From Siphonodentalium dalli (taxonomy: Eukaryota > Mollusca > Scaphopoda > Gadilida > Siphonodentaliidae), in NCBI GenBank assembly GCA_032622095.1, contig CP136064.1, positions 130,993,605-131,057,604 of the forward strand: a stretch of 64,000 bases of DNA. The letters are read 5' to 3'. The notes beneath the pieces were generated by a model, which was not told the origin of the DNA, searched no databases, and saw only the letters and a list, made by a program, of their open reading frames with translations. Made by a program: the position numbers and the translations under genes. Shown here piece after piece: positions 32,810 through 44,952 of the stretch (position 1 is its first letter; every line of letters begins with the position of its first letter).

Positions 32810-33600
32810 TTTGGTGCCCCCCCCTTCGAGGCACCCTTAACTCAAATGGCACCATATCATGGAGATGAATATGTATAAGTTTGGTGGTAATCGGCAACAA
32901 ACCATATTCTTAATAAATTTAGTGCCCCAGCTCTCGCCCAAACAGCACCAATTTGGCATCTTTAAATCACACGATTAGATTCATGGTATCACAGAGAAGA
33001 ATATGTATCAATTTGGTGGAAATTGGCACTTAAATTTTTTTTTTATTATAAATTTTTATCAATATGCCGCTCTCCCCCTGCATGCACCCCTGACTCGAAC
33101 AGCACCAAAAATATGATAAAATTTAGTGCCCCCCCCCCTATCTCACACAAAACGGCACCGATTTGGCATCTATAAATCACACGATTAGATTCCTTGTATC
33201 ATGGAGAAGAAAAGTTTGTATCAATTTGGTGGAAATCGGCGCTAAAAATATTGTTATCAATTTTTGTTGACCTCTCCCTTCCATGCAGCCCTGACATTTT
33301 TGACATCTTTAAACCACCATTAGATTCCTCATCATATCATGGAGATGATTATGTATAAGTTGGGTGGGAATCGGTGACAATAATTTTTTGCTGCCCCTCC
33401 ACCTTTTTTGCCTCTGACAACAACAGCGTCACTTTAGAAAATTCTCAAACCATTATCTTCCTCATAAAAAGTTACCCATGTTAGACCCTTTTGGTGCCAT
33501 CTAGATGGATCCCCATGAATTTCTATAGAACACAGACAGACAGACAGACATTCACAAATATAGATATAGATGATATTTTTATGTCAATATCAAAATTATC
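32810..33600 (+). repeat. Tandemly repeated paragraphs with GTGCCCCCC boxes
   Basis: Four or so units of roughly 150 bp, each with GTGCCCC..., TTGGCATCTTTAAATCACA, ATCATGGAGATGA and TTTGGTGGAAATCGGC. They are related to 21835-22090. The tract closes with CAGACAGACAGACA. Confidence 0.8.
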
Positions 33601-33705
33601 CTAAATGTACCTTAATATCTTTTCTTTATATATTTTCATCCAGTTTACAAAATGGAGGAAGATAGTTCCCATTCCTAGCTAATCGAAATACAAACTTTTT
33701 TTCAG

Positions 33706-33793
33706 AAAACCAGTATGGAAAGATGGTTCTACTGCCACAATTGTGTGTGTGATTAATAACACACTGTACATCGCAAATCTTGGTGACAGTAGG
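33706..33793 (+). CDS. ILKAP: ILKAP-like phosphatase exon with DGSTAT and ANLGDSR
   Basis: The acceptor follows a strong pyrimidine tract (ACTTTTTTTCAG, ends 33705) and the donor is a consensus GTGAGT (33794). With AG from the previous exon the first base gives Arg. The exon then reads KPVWKDGSTATIVCVINNTL and YIANLGDSR. DGSTAT and ANLGDSR are core PP2C beta-strand motifs and the closest match is ILKAP. It ends exactly between codons. Confidence 0.96.
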
Positions 33794-34092
33794 GTGAGTA
33801 GAATGAAAATAGTATGAAAGTATGAAAATAATATACCTGTGTTCTCATGCAATTCTAAATAGAATATTGGATGAGGTAGGTGGCTTTTCATTATCCTACG
33901 ATTTTCCTTAAGAGCCTATAGGAGGGTGTCACCCCCACCCCCTTTTGTATGCAAGATTCAGGCCATTTTCAGGTGGTACACTGGATTCATACCACCACAT
34001 TATCAGCCAGTATCCAGGATTCGTACTACATCTTAATCTTAAAAAGTATTCGGGATTCAAATAAAAGGCTTGTACCTGACTGACAAATTGTG

Positions 34093-34440
34093 TTTTTAGC
34101 CCATCTGAGACGAACATGAGACGAAGTCTCCGGTGGAGGTATAGTCATCACTCCTCGTCCGTCCGTCCATCCGTCCGTCAACAATTCTTTGAACATCTTC
34201 TCTCGATCCATAGGACCGAATGGGTTCATATTTGGTGTGGATGTTCCCTAGATGACTCACATTCAGATTTGTTCAAATGAGGTCACTGGGTCAAACAGTT
34301 GCGAAGCCAGGGCCACAACTCTGTCTCTCCATAGTAATTCTTATAACGATTTCTTCTCAAGAACCATCAGGCCTATTTAGTTTATATTTGGTATGAAGGG
34401 TCCTTGGGTGACTGGGGTTCAGACTTTTAGATTTAACACT
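34093..34440 (+). repeat. TTTTAGCCCATCTGAG-type repeat copy
   Basis: Same family as 12375-12960. It shows ACGAAGTCTCCGGTGGAG, CGTCCGTCCATCCGTCC, GGTTCATATTTGGTGTGGAT and AAATGAGGTCACTGGGTCAA in the same order but is truncated after about 350 bp. Confidence 0.85.
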
Positions 34441-34804
34441 TTTTTAAAGGACACATCACTACCCGCCCCCACCCACCCCCATCGCCCATGCACACTAACA
34501 CCACCTGCCCCTCACATGAATCCCACCCCACACTGTACAATCATTGTATCATTAAATGCCTTTTGAATACAGCTCATAATGGCTAAATTATATTTGACAT
34601 GACCAGGTATCAATAGTAGCACAAAAAAGGGTAGCACAGCTGTGTGGTAGTTTATAAAGTAATTAACAGTGATATCTATGTTGACAGTTGATCTTGCAGA
34701 TCCAGCAGAAACAATAACTGGTCTACTGGTGGCATGAATGAATCCACTGTTTACTAATATGAAATACTTGTTTGACAGAAGTTACATGTGTAGTTTTAAC
34801 CCAC

Positions 34805-34960
34805 ATACTAGTATCTCCGTCAAAGGTATCTTGCCCACTGAACTATATGGTATATTATCCCAAGTAGGAGGGGTTAACTCTCCGAGTTGAAAAAACGGTA
34901 CGAAATTCTATGGTACATATCCTCTGTCATGTTCATGACATGTGTAATGCGAAGCCAACA
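34805..34960 (-). repeat. Partial copy of MITE family X
   Basis: GTATCTCCGTCAAAGGTATC, TTGCCCACTGAACTATATGG and GGTTAACTCTCCGAGTTGAA match the inverse of 31900-32069. Only one end is clear. Confidence 0.65.
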
Positions 34961-35209
34961 AGATCTAAGGGAGTATCTTTCTGAATTTTGACTTCCACCC
35001 AACTCAACAAATTTAAATTTATCGATACAATATATCCTTCTGGTTGCCTCCTCATTCGTTTTTATCATTATCGGTTTAGAATTCATGGACCGTTTCGCTT
35101 CAAAAATACAATTGTTCTGTGTTTTCGAAAAAGCCGATATATTATTTGCGTTTTTGAATTCCAATTCGCCATAGAACGGCCATCGTTTCAATGACTTACG
35201 ACGCACATA

Positions 35210-35600
35210 GATTGTTGTGAGAAATACATCTATGGAATTATTATAGAACCTATAAGGTATGATAGAATTGGTCAGACCGTAAATGCCACATGGTTCGCTA
35301 ACCGAAGTCTCCTAATTTCGTGTTATTATACTCGTGGCGTTTCAACTAGCAGAATTTTCTTTCAATAATTCCCTCGCTACTGACGATGATATCTATCATA
35401 ATGTTACGATTATTGTGAGAAATACATCTATGGACTTATTATAGAGCCAATAAGGTATGATAGAATTGGTCAGACCGTAAATGCCACGTGGTCGCTACCC
35501 GAAGTCTCCTAATTTCGTGCGAATGTTATTATACTCGTGGTGTTTCAACTAGTGATTTTTCTTTCAATAATTCCCTCGCTACTCATAATGTTATGAACAA
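35210..35600 (+). repeat. 198-bp tandem duplication
   Basis: GTGAGAAATACATCTATGGA occurs at 35217 and 35415. The copies share GTCAGACCGTAAATGCCAC and TCTTTCAATAATTCCCTCGC. The second unit lacks the GACGATGATATC stretch at its end. Confidence 0.88.
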
Positions 35601-35774
35601 CGTGCTTTCACATAATACTTTGTGTTTTATGTTTCAATACTGTCACACATTTATCCATGATCCAGCTGTGCTCGTCGACGCTTTAAGTTGAATACAGTTT
35701 ATCAATATCAGAATGGAACTGTTTCATGTATAATAATAATTGTTAATTTGTTACTTAATATGACAGTAGTAGTA

Positions 35775-36074
35775 TTAAGAATCGGTAGTGTCATTATTAA
35801 TTTCAGACAGGGATATATATCTGACAAGTGTCAGAATTCTGTTCATGATTCGATTCTCGTACAGCTCATCAACTTCACTGTAGAATTTAGAAATGCTATC
35901 ATTTGATGATTGCAACTCGGTCTGAGCCGGTGGGCTTGTATTGCTCTCAGGTGCATGCTGTTTGTGATGGCCTAATAATAGTGATCTGTGGGGATTCAGA
36001 CTAAAATTAATAGTGATGACAATTTCACTCCGTCTCAATTCCATATTGTAGTTATTATTGTGAATTTTATCCAA
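35775..36074 (-). other. Unassigned 99-codon open frame
   Basis: Minus-strand frame with hydrophilic, protein-like composition (for example PPAQTELQSSNDSISKFYSE). It has no motif I recognise, no splice context and no neighbour on the same strand. It could be a fragment of a decayed element or chance. Confidence 0.2.
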
Positions 36075-36079
36075 AATTA

Positions 36080-38236
36080 ACCCATCATTTCAAATTGCTG
36101 GGTTGGTTTCTTGACTAAATGGTGTCTCCTTCCGGAATACAAACATTACTGCCATCCTTCCTGTACAGGTTTAAAGAAGGTGGAGGGTGTCATGTTACTA
36201 CGATCCTGGATATGGCTCTGATTGGGACCCAAATTACAAATCATGGGCACTCAGGTTTGCGCTCTTCCCTCTTGTCGACATTCTGAAGGTGTCTAATCGT
36301 GGATTCACTATCTACATAAATATACCTTTCGATCCTTTCCCCATCTTGGTTCAATTATGGGAATGTGAAAGTGTAATTTGCAATGGAACTATCTCACAAT
36401 GAATTGTTGCGAATAACTTTCCTTATGATTCTATTTCGCGTTCAAGCCGTCCTTGGTTTATTTGCATACCGGTCCACACATTGTCTCGAATTATTCATGA
36501 TCTCAGAATGACAGGATTTAGAATCGTGGTGACTTGACCCCTCCAATTAACTGGCCCACAGTAAATTGCTGCTGTGGAATGTTCGATTCCCCATGTGGCC
36601 GCGACGTTTCTCGCACCATTACTTGAGACCGTGGCCAAAATTTGAGATGCCTGGATAAAGGCCCCCAATGCGATATAACAGCAGTGGTATTCCAAGAAGA
36701 CTAGCAGGAGTCGACATGAATTTCAAATACATGCAAGTCCAGACCTTGGCTCTTAGCATTCTATTAATACCTTTCGTACCGTTGATATGGCGATTATACT
36801 TCACACACGAATTATGCACATTTACATGGAAAGCATTTATATTGTCACGTGCCCCACGACCACTGCCAATAGCCTTTCCGCAAAGAGTCCATCACATGGC
36901 TCTTCATACTTCTATTGCCCATATCTATTTGATAACTATTTGATATCTATAGAAAATACAAAAGGCGGGACGTTTGCGTTTGGTTTGCTTTCTCAGTGGC
37001 TGCTATGGTCACCTACGGTCTTCAGTCATGAGCTCCATGTGCTTATGGCTGTTCGTCATGCTCTCTGTGGGTTATATATATATATATTTAGTGATACATT
37101 GGATCATGCCAGGGATCTGTGCTCTGGCTTCGACCATTGGATTGATGGGCGCAGCTTTGGTAGGGCCTTCTGACATGATCTCATGATGAATTATATATCA
37201 CCCTGATATATCTATTATATCATTTTATATATCTATATACACAATGTGTATCACAGGGTTTCTGAATGATATCTTGTGATACATACCTCAGAGACATGTG
37301 ATAACTGTTCTAAGAAGGAAGACAGGACAGTTCACACTCCTCCGGTTACGCCTCAGCGGTTCAACCAATTAGTGGGGATGTGTCTGGTGGAGCTGTCGGG
37401 GTACTTGGGACCTCCAGGACGTTTTGTCCCCCACCAGCCCCAAATCGCATGCACACGAATCGACACCGGTCGAAGGGCCTTCGGCAGCTTAAGCGCAGGG
37501 CGGGGGCCGTACCCATAGCGGTAACGTGCCGGGACCCCCTGGCCACGCTCTTAATTCAGACACGGCCTTGCCTGCCACTCAACCGTCTTGGGTCGGAGAA
37601 CAATGACCTCTCCCCACCCTCCAGCTTGGCCAGGATATTAGCTTGGGCATGACCACCTGCAGCATGCAGTGGTGGGGGCTCCCTCTGATCCGATGGCTTG
37701 ACTCACTATAGTTGTCCAACCCATTTGGGCAAATGGGTTCTCAATTTGATCCCTGTGTCACAAATTGGGCATCAGGTTATCTGCCATTTGCTTTGGCGAA
37801 CAGCAGTTAGTTAACTCTTAATGTTGGTTGTCTCGCCATCTTCGGAGTGGGCCTCCTCCAGTGCAGGTCGTTCTGTCGCTAAGGCGGAGAGTGAGTTAGT
37901 CTCCTTGCATCCCATGGCGGCTGGGACCTTAGAACTGAAAGACGAAGAGAAGAACGAAGAGTATCTTCTTCCGTTACACTTGCTCGGTTCGCTCGCAACT
38001 ATGAATTGGATGGCACCACCTGGGATGTTTCTTCCAAAACAAGGGGGGAGGTACATGTTTGAGCAATGTAGAACTCTAACTATATGAGTTATTTTCACGT
38101 AACTAATCATAACAGATTCATTAAGAGTTCATATTTGTGTGCAATCTGTTTTAGAAGAGTACATTCCCCTCTAAATTTGGCTATTAACTTTATTGCTCGT
38201 GCCTCCTCCTGGGCTTGCATTCTAATCCATATTTTT
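36080..38236. other. Mixed intron tract without recognised gene
   Basis: Includes a GC-richer segment (37290-37690, with CCTTCGGCAGCTTAAGCGCA and CCGTACCCATAGCGGTAACG) and short frames on both strands. None has a family signature. The composition resembles 28346-30500 and it may be another decayed copy of the same unidentified element. Confidence 0.35.
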
Positions 38237-38545
38237 AAAAGTATAATACATTTTTCCTTAAAGAAAGCCTGAACACTGAACTATCATAGGTCCCTCCCAT
38301 ACCGTTGCCATTCCCAGCCCCGCAACTCGCCAATCTCCTGATTGAGTCGGAAATAAAACTGAAGAATCCCATCGCGTACAGCCGGTTATATTGGGACAGT
38401 TCATGCGTGACTAATCTGGGCAAGCACAATAAACGTCGCGAGGCGACCAAAAAGTTAACCCCTTTCCTACTGTGGTTTACAAAGCAGGACATATATCCAT
38501 ATAGTTCAGTGTTCAGGCTTTCTTAAAGGAAAAATGTATTATACG
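38237..38545. mobile_element. MITE family X, copy 2
   Basis: TATAATACATTTTTCCTTAA then AGAAAGCCTGAACACTGAAC (38240-38284) is inverted at 38498-38540 with one or two mismatches, about 43 bp each. The interior start (CATAGGTCCCTCCCATACC) parallels that of copy 1 at 31785. Non-coding. Confidence 0.85.
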
Positions 38546-39480
38546 TATTATATGTAATATATTTGTTTTATTTTCAAAGTCTTGATTTATATGTCTATGT
38601 GTACTCATAGTGGGGCACACATGTATTTACTCAAATAGAACATGTGGGTGGGTGTTGAATTGCCTGTCTGAGTTAGTAGTCAGGCATCCAAATAAATCAT
38701 CCCACATGTCCTATTCTCGCAGGGATGTGTCGACAGAGGAGGGGAGGGGGATGGCGAGTTGGTTGCATATTTTTTCAATGCCATTTAATTTTTTTTCCCG
38801 AAACCAATTATAAATAACAAAGTGAATATAAAATTATAGATCAATATAAATCAAGAGAAGGGCCTCCCAGTTGTAATGTTTTACCCAATATTTATTATTT
38901 TATAACACGATGTCATGGGGTGGGTTCGGCTTCTGATGAGGACAAAATTGAACAGTTTCATTAAAGGCCCACTGAATTTTCGAGTCAGTGATTTTTTTTT
39001 TTTATAGTGCCTTGATATACGGTTTTAATAACAATCTATGACATAAAATATGATTAAAATACTATAATTCATCACCAGTTGAAACATCTGTGTCTCAGAA
39101 GATACCGATAGAGAAATAGAAAACAGCTGAAATCATATAAAGAGTACCCCCCTTTGGCTCCCAGAATACATCAGAATTCAAACTAAAAATGTATTTTCAA
39201 TGGAAGGGGATTTGTCATCAACAAGTGGGAAATTGATACTTGAATTGATTTAAAACTCTTGGCAAATTTGCATTAAAAGAATATCTGATGAATCCTTCCT
39301 CAGATGATAAGGGAAATGTATGTAAGTTTCATTTATTTCGCCTGTCTATGAAAAGTCTTTGGTTTAAATGATCCCCTTAAAATTCTACAAATTAACTGCC
39401 ACCAGCTGCAACATTTTATATTTTATAGATGCAACACTAGCTCTATCGGGGTATTATCTCATGGATTGGATAGGATAGGA
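38546..39480. other. Intron sequence, nothing recognised
   Basis: AT-rich DNA upstream of the LINE remnant, with no repeat or gene recognised. Confidence 0.5.
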
Positions 39481-39509
39481 TAATTTTATTTACAATATAA
39501 AGCATCGCT

Positions 39510-40233
39510 TTCAGTGAACACATTTGGTGTCAAATGGAGTAAAAATTCTTCTTGGATGCGTTTGCAGAAGCTCAAATTCTGATTCAACAAACACTGAGCA
39601 GCTAAACACCATAATAAAACATGTGCATCCAGCAAAGGGTGCAGCAGATAATATTATAATTACGGGAGACTTCAACTTCCCAGGAATACAGAAAACTACA
39701 TAAGAATAATTTCTAAATGTAATTGATAACATCTCCTACAAGGCAATTACATGGTCAATCATCAAATGGTCTTGATCTTGTGATGACAAACAATACAGAC
39801 ATAATATCCAAAAGTGACACACAAGGCACCTATTGGAAATAGTGACCACGGTGTATTAATTATTTAATAACGATAAAAATTAAAAGAAAAGCATACAAAC
39901 AATTCAAGAGAATGTGTAAGTATGATGACTAAGTTGTCTTTAGACTGTAAGAAGAATCCAAATGCTTTTTGGAACTATGTGAAAAGTAAAACTAAATCAA
40001 AACTATCCAAAGGCAAAATGGCTACATCTTATGAAGGCAAGGTGGATGCATTAAATAATTTTTTTGCCAGTGATTTTACTATGGAAGATTTAAAAATCTT
40101 TCCAGATATCGCAAAAACTAACGACGGTGTATTTACATCTGATCTACAGTTGACACCACAGGCAGTGGAAAATAAACTGAGTCAACTGAATATAAATATA
40201 ATGGTTTATTTCAGGCCCAAGTCGCCTATATAG
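39510..40233 (+). pseudogene. CR1/Jockey-like LINE, endonuclease part (disrupted)
   Basis: Broken frames carry the marks of an APE-type LINE endonuclease: ITGDFNFPGIQ (39656-39690), LDLVMTNNTDI (39768-39800) and GNSDHGVL (39836-39859). A linker frame (39922-40233) follows with NPNAFWNYVKSKTKSK and LNNFFASDFTMEDL, the usual text between endonuclease and polymerase. Stops and frame changes are present. The polymerase part resumes at about 42930 after 2.7 kb of foreign sequence. Confidence 0.85.
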
Positions 40234-40814
40234 TTATATATATGAGATTATAACAAACTGATTTATACATAAATGACATTATTACAATGTTTAAACAATG
40301 TTGATTTTAGCATGATATCAGAAGCACATATTGCCTTTAAAATACTGTTTTCGGATTGGAACAATCTCTTACGGAAACCATATACTAATTTTCTTATTAA
40401 CATTGATAAAGAAGACACCCAGTCATACACATACATTCCACTCGCACTACAAAACCTTCATACCCTATAAGTTTCCTGTAAGCATTATTAAAACATACAA
40501 TTAATTTTGTGAAACATTTGTTCGTGAAATTAGCCCAAAGATGTGAGCAGTATAGCGGAGAGATGTACATCTGAAATAGATATATTTTTACATCCGAAGA
40601 AATCTATATTGAATTCAATCAAACGTCTGTTATTCCATCAACATATGAGTTAATATAGTACCCTGTCAAACTACACTGAGTGGTTGAAAGTTTGATGAAT
40701 AGGATGAGCTCAGCATGCGTTGAAAGTTTGATTTTTGAACCAGATTTTTTACATACATACTATATCAGGCGGATGGTTCCGATCTTGAAGAATATTGAAT
40801 AACTCTGAATGATT

Positions 40815-41495
40815 ACGAATTTTATCGGGTCGCCGAGCCCGTGCGACGCCAGCTTCGCGCATGCGCAGACCAGATCTCGGAAACGAGTGGCGCAATCGGG
40901 ACGAAACTTGATACGTGTGTGTAGTTTGACCAAGAGGTCAATATCAGCTCATCAGATTTCAGATCCGAGATCAACTTTTCACGTGCCGAGGTCAAATCTG
41001 TTTTTACGCCGTTTTGCGCTAATATATTTCAGTCCGGTGCTCACAAATCGATTCGATATAGCGCGAATAATAAATTGCCAGTCATATAATTTGCATGCTT
41101 AGAATCTGTGGCGCTTCCTCTTTCCAACGATATATCACGCGCCTGTGTCCGTTTAAAGTTTCTACCTTAATTATCGGGAAGAACGCAGGACCATGCTTCG
41201 GTCATCGAAAAACATTCCGTGAATCTATTACGCCGTCAAGAGATCGTGACGTGATCGCGTTTAACTCTTAACCGGCCGATGTCCTGTTAACTCATCACCG
41301 GCCGAGGTATCCGCAAATCAGACCAGATCTCGGAAACGGGTGCAGCTATCGACTTGAAATTTGGTATGTGAATGTATCTTGCGCCGGATACAAATTTTAT
41401 CGGGCCGCCGAGCCCGTGCGACGCCAGCTTCGCGCATGCGCTGACCAGATCTCGGAAACGGGTGGAGCTATCGACTTGAAATTTTGTTTTTTAAT
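40815..41495 (+). repeat. CpG-rich tract bounded by 85-bp direct repeats
   Basis: TTTTATCGGGTCGCCGAGCC with CGTGCGACGCCAGCTTCGCG and ACCAGATCTCGGAAACG occurs at 40818 and again at 41395 with few changes. A shorter ACCAGATCTCGGAAACGGGT copy is at 41323. The tract is far richer in CG dinucleotides than its surroundings. Confidence 0.85.
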
Positions 41496-41829
41496 AGACC
41501 GGACAACGTCGGGCTCATCGGCTAGTGTGATATATTTGAGGAATTCTAAAGACTCATAAATTAACTAGCAAACTCAGTTTGTTGTCCCACTTCTGGTTAT
41601 TAGCCATTGACTCAATGCATTGACGTTCAATGACCATGGCCCGTCACTGTGACGTTACATACGTTAATGGCCCTAGATGACACATTTAACTTACTAGAAT
41701 CTATAAACGTCGTACAAGTAATTCAAATTCTCACATGGCAAGCATGATAAAATCGTTACAGGTCTCATAGTTGCCGGCTATGGTGACATATGAGGCTCAG
41801 CGAGATTAATATCGGGCGAGGCGCAAGCC

Positions 41830-42330
41830 TCACTTCTCCTCATATGACACTGTATCCAGCAACAACTTGCCCTGTAACTTATAATCTGTTAAATGGTTCG
41901 ATTTGAATCCGAATTGATTGTCCGCAGTATTCAGATTATGATGTCTTTTTGACAGTTCTCTGCAGAACTCGTTCATATTATATGTGTTTCTCTTTGCACA
42001 AGCATTAAAGTCTCCAAGCAAAACCAAATTGTTAGAATCGGGTTCCTGTATGTTGCCTCTATTTTCCTGAGGTAATCAACGAATGAGCTTTGATTGACAA
42101 TGTCATCCACAGGTAGATAAAGACATAAAATCAACATCGAACTTGAAGAAGTCTGAAGGTGAAGACTGACGATTCTCGGATCATCACATGTGTGGAAGGA
42201 TACTTAATTTGCAAATGATCTCCTCCACAAAATAGCAGTTCCTCCATATGGTCAACCAACCAGAATATGGTCAACCAACCAGAATATGCGCTCGCAATTA
42301 AGAGCCGAGACTCGCCCCGCCCCAAAATTA
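41830..42330 (-). pseudogene. Second LINE endonuclease fragment
   Basis: On the minus strand broken frames give LCLYLPVDDIVNQSSFVDYL, then LVLLGDFNACAKRNTY and HHNLNTADN. YLP(Y/V)DD and LLGDFNA are typical of a LINE EEP endonuclease, apparently from a different clade than the + strand LINE around it. Frame changes are present near 42030. Confidence 0.7.
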
Positions 42331-42929
42331 TCCAAAATATTCATGAATAGAACGAAGCAAATGCAGTTCGTCTTTTAAAAGCTAATGTTCTTGTAGCAAT
42401 ACAATGTCTGAATTTTCAGATAATTTCTTGACAGATGTATAAGATGATTTCACTGTGACAAATATTTGTTTACAACTTCCATTGTAACAGTATGTAAGTT
42501 ATACAAATGGTTCATACAGTGCCTCGTTGAAGCGTTTTGAGCATCTAGGTTCGTAATAACAGCTTTTGCTTGACATCTTTATCTACTACCTCAATCTTGA
42601 AGGAGGCATACATTGTCATCTAATTTGGCACACTTAGTAACTGAAGTTTTAAATGTCTCAATCACATATCCAATTATATCTCATTCAGCAGTCGGGTGCA
42701 AAACGATGTATGCAAACCCAGACTGCGTGGTGAGGTCTTTATTGTTTATAAAATTGAGTTACTCAATGTTCCAATGATGAGTCTTTCTGTTCTTTTTGTG
42801 AACCACCATCTGGAAGTAGCCACTATGATTGGAGACAGTGTCAGTTTGTTGGCAATTATTTGGTCACGTAATCATGAACGCTTCAGCATATGAATGATTA
42901 TCATCAGTTTTGGGAAGCGGCAGTGTATA

Positions 42930-44216
42930 TGCAGAAGTTATGGTCCAGACAACATATGACCAAACAGTTTTTCATTGTGTCATCTCTTTAACAGCGAGGG
43001 TGTCATTCCAGATAAATGGAAACAAGCATTTGTTACATGCTTTATAAAAAGGGTGCAAAAAGTGAAACAGGGAATTACCGGCATGTAAGTTTGACATGCA
43101 TCCTGGCATCATTCGTGAGGGATGTTATAATGCCAACACCTAAATGAAAATAATCTATTTGTAATTGTCAACATGGATTTCGTAGAAGGAGATCTTGTAA
43201 AACACAACTAATAAACTACCTCAAACATGTTACAACTGAAAGTGATAAAGTAAATCCTGTTGTCGCCATATATCTTGATTTTCGCAAAGCCTTTGACACT
43301 GTGCCACATCAGAGACTCCTAAAAAAACTGCATATGGCATTGACAGAAAAATACTCAAGTGGGTTGATGGATTCCTGAAAGATAGAATGCAGCGTGTGAA
43401 TGTAAATTCTGTGCACACTGATTGGCTAAATTTGACAAGCGGTGTACTGCAGTGGAGTGTCCTTCCCTCTTTCATGTGCACATTAATGATATCCCACTCG
43501 CAACGTCATGCATGTGTAAAAAATTTGCAGATTACAGAAAAATCATTGGAAACCCACTCATAAATGACATTCAGGCTGATATAAATTCCATTTCGATATG
43601 GTCCCTGGACTGGCAACTTCAAAAATTCATCTTCTTTATTTTGGCCATAATAATAAAAAAAATTGTACTTTATGACAGACACATTAGAACATCCCCCGAT
43701 ATCACCGTCGAGATCAGAGAAAGATATCGGTGTGCATATTGATGATCAGCTAAAGTTCAACACACAAGTATATTAGATGATTGGAAAGGTAAATCGCATT
43801 GTAGGAATTATAATAAGAACATTCACAGATATCGATTCTCAAACTTTCATCAAAGTTTATTTGGTGATGGTACGTCCTATAATGGACTATTGCCAAACTG
43901 TTTGGAGACAATTTCTAATCTGCCATTCTATTGCGTTAGAAGGTGTTCAGAGAAGAATGACTCATCAAATTCCGTGGCTTCGGTGGGGTGATTTGATATA
44001 GGTTTTTGAGATCCAAAATGGTTTTTATAATATGGATTCAAATTCACTGTTTACAAGATCAACATATCAACTTACGAAGGGCCATGCATTTAAGCTACAA
44101 AGGCTACATAAAATCAAGGACATAAGAAAATGCTTCTTCTCACAAAGAGTTATAGCATTGTGGAACAGTTTACCCGGGAACGTGGTTGATGCACGTGATT
44201 TAGCAATGAGAATATG
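42930..44216 (+). pseudogene. CR1/Jockey-like LINE, reverse transcriptase part (disrupted)
   Basis: Motifs in order: GVIPDKWKQAFVTC, then QHGFRRRRSC, VVAIYLDFRKAFDTVPHQRL (43259-43320), a damaged active site reading KFADYRKI (about 43520) and IWSLDWQL. The 3' end follows with NRIVGIIIRTFTDIDSQTF, VRPIMDYCQTVW, LEGVQRRMTHQIP, and finally FFSQRVIALWNSLPGNVVDA. The FADD catalytic box has become FADY and there are several frame changes, so this copy is inactive. The order and spacing match CR1/L2-like LINEs. A TA microsatellite follows at 44277-44305. Confidence 0.9.
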
Positions 44217-44276
44217 ATAGACATACATACATTTGGCTGACAAAAAATATTTTTCTGACATTTTATAAGTTTGAAA

Positions 44277-44305
44277 TATATATATATATATATATATATA
44301 TATCT
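44277..44305. repeat. TA microsatellite
   Basis: About 14 uninterrupted TA units directly after the LINE remnant, possibly its 3' tail. Confidence 0.95.
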
Positions 44306-44735
44306 AAGCGACTGGAACTAAGAGTCATCAGACTCATTCCGATATTAAATTTGATATGATTTAATTATGAACAGTTCATATTGCATACACATTCAGGTGT
44401 AGAATGGTGTGTATTGTTAGTGGGTAATATATGGTCTCTTGAATTACCAGCTGTATACTATTTTTAATTATAAACTGTTCACAAAAACTGAGGAAATATC
44501 AGAAGCTTTACCCAGGTTTTGACTAAATAATATTTTTTTTAAACTGCACATATTTTGATTATTCAGATGCACAGATAGCGGATATAAGGCCCAGTCTTTT
44601 ACTGTGTCATCCCCGGTCTCCAGTCTGATTTATCTCACCAACCGACAAATGGCTTCTTCCTTAGTACAACAACTACAACCTTCTGGTGGGGCACGATATG
44701 TGTTAAAATACTGATCTCTCTTGTCTTTATTGTAG

Positions 44736-44857
44736 GCTGTCTTGTGCAGATGTAAGAAAGAAGACAACAAACTAGCTCCCCTGCCTTTATCTGTAGATCA
44801 CAATCCATCTTTATATGATGAACGTCTAAGGATACAAAAACATGGTGGTATGGTCAG
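44736..44857 (+). CDS. ILKAP: ILKAP-like phosphatase exon with DHNP and RIQKHGG
   Basis: Acceptor CTTTATTGTAG (ends 44735), donor GTATGA (44858). It starts in phase 0 after LGDSR and encodes AVLCRCKKEDNKLAPLPLSV, then DHNPSLYDERLRIQKHGGMV. S.DHNP and ER.RI...GG are conserved in PP2C enzymes, and RIQK.GG is characteristic of ILKAP. It ends with AG of an Arg codon completed in the exon at 49217. Confidence 0.96.
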
Positions 44858-44952
44858 GTATGACTTTATATGACATGACACAGAAGGGCTCCAAATGAAA
44901 ATTGTAAGCAAGAAAATGTGTTTTATGTAGTTAGGTAAATGGTATATTGTAG

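Larger units (their letters stand above)
40234..42930. other. Foreign segment inside the LINE
   Basis: This segment separates the two halves of the LINE. It holds a CpG-rich tract with two direct repeats (40818-40900 and 41392-41480) and, on the minus strand, a fragment of another LINE endonuclease (41830-42330). The ends of the insertion could not be fixed to the base. Confidence 0.6.

Noticed and set aside
28346..38236. DIRS-like retroelement
   Set aside because: GC-rich decayed tracts and inverted repeats suggested it, but no reverse transcriptase, RNase H or tyrosine recombinase motif could be found in any frame.
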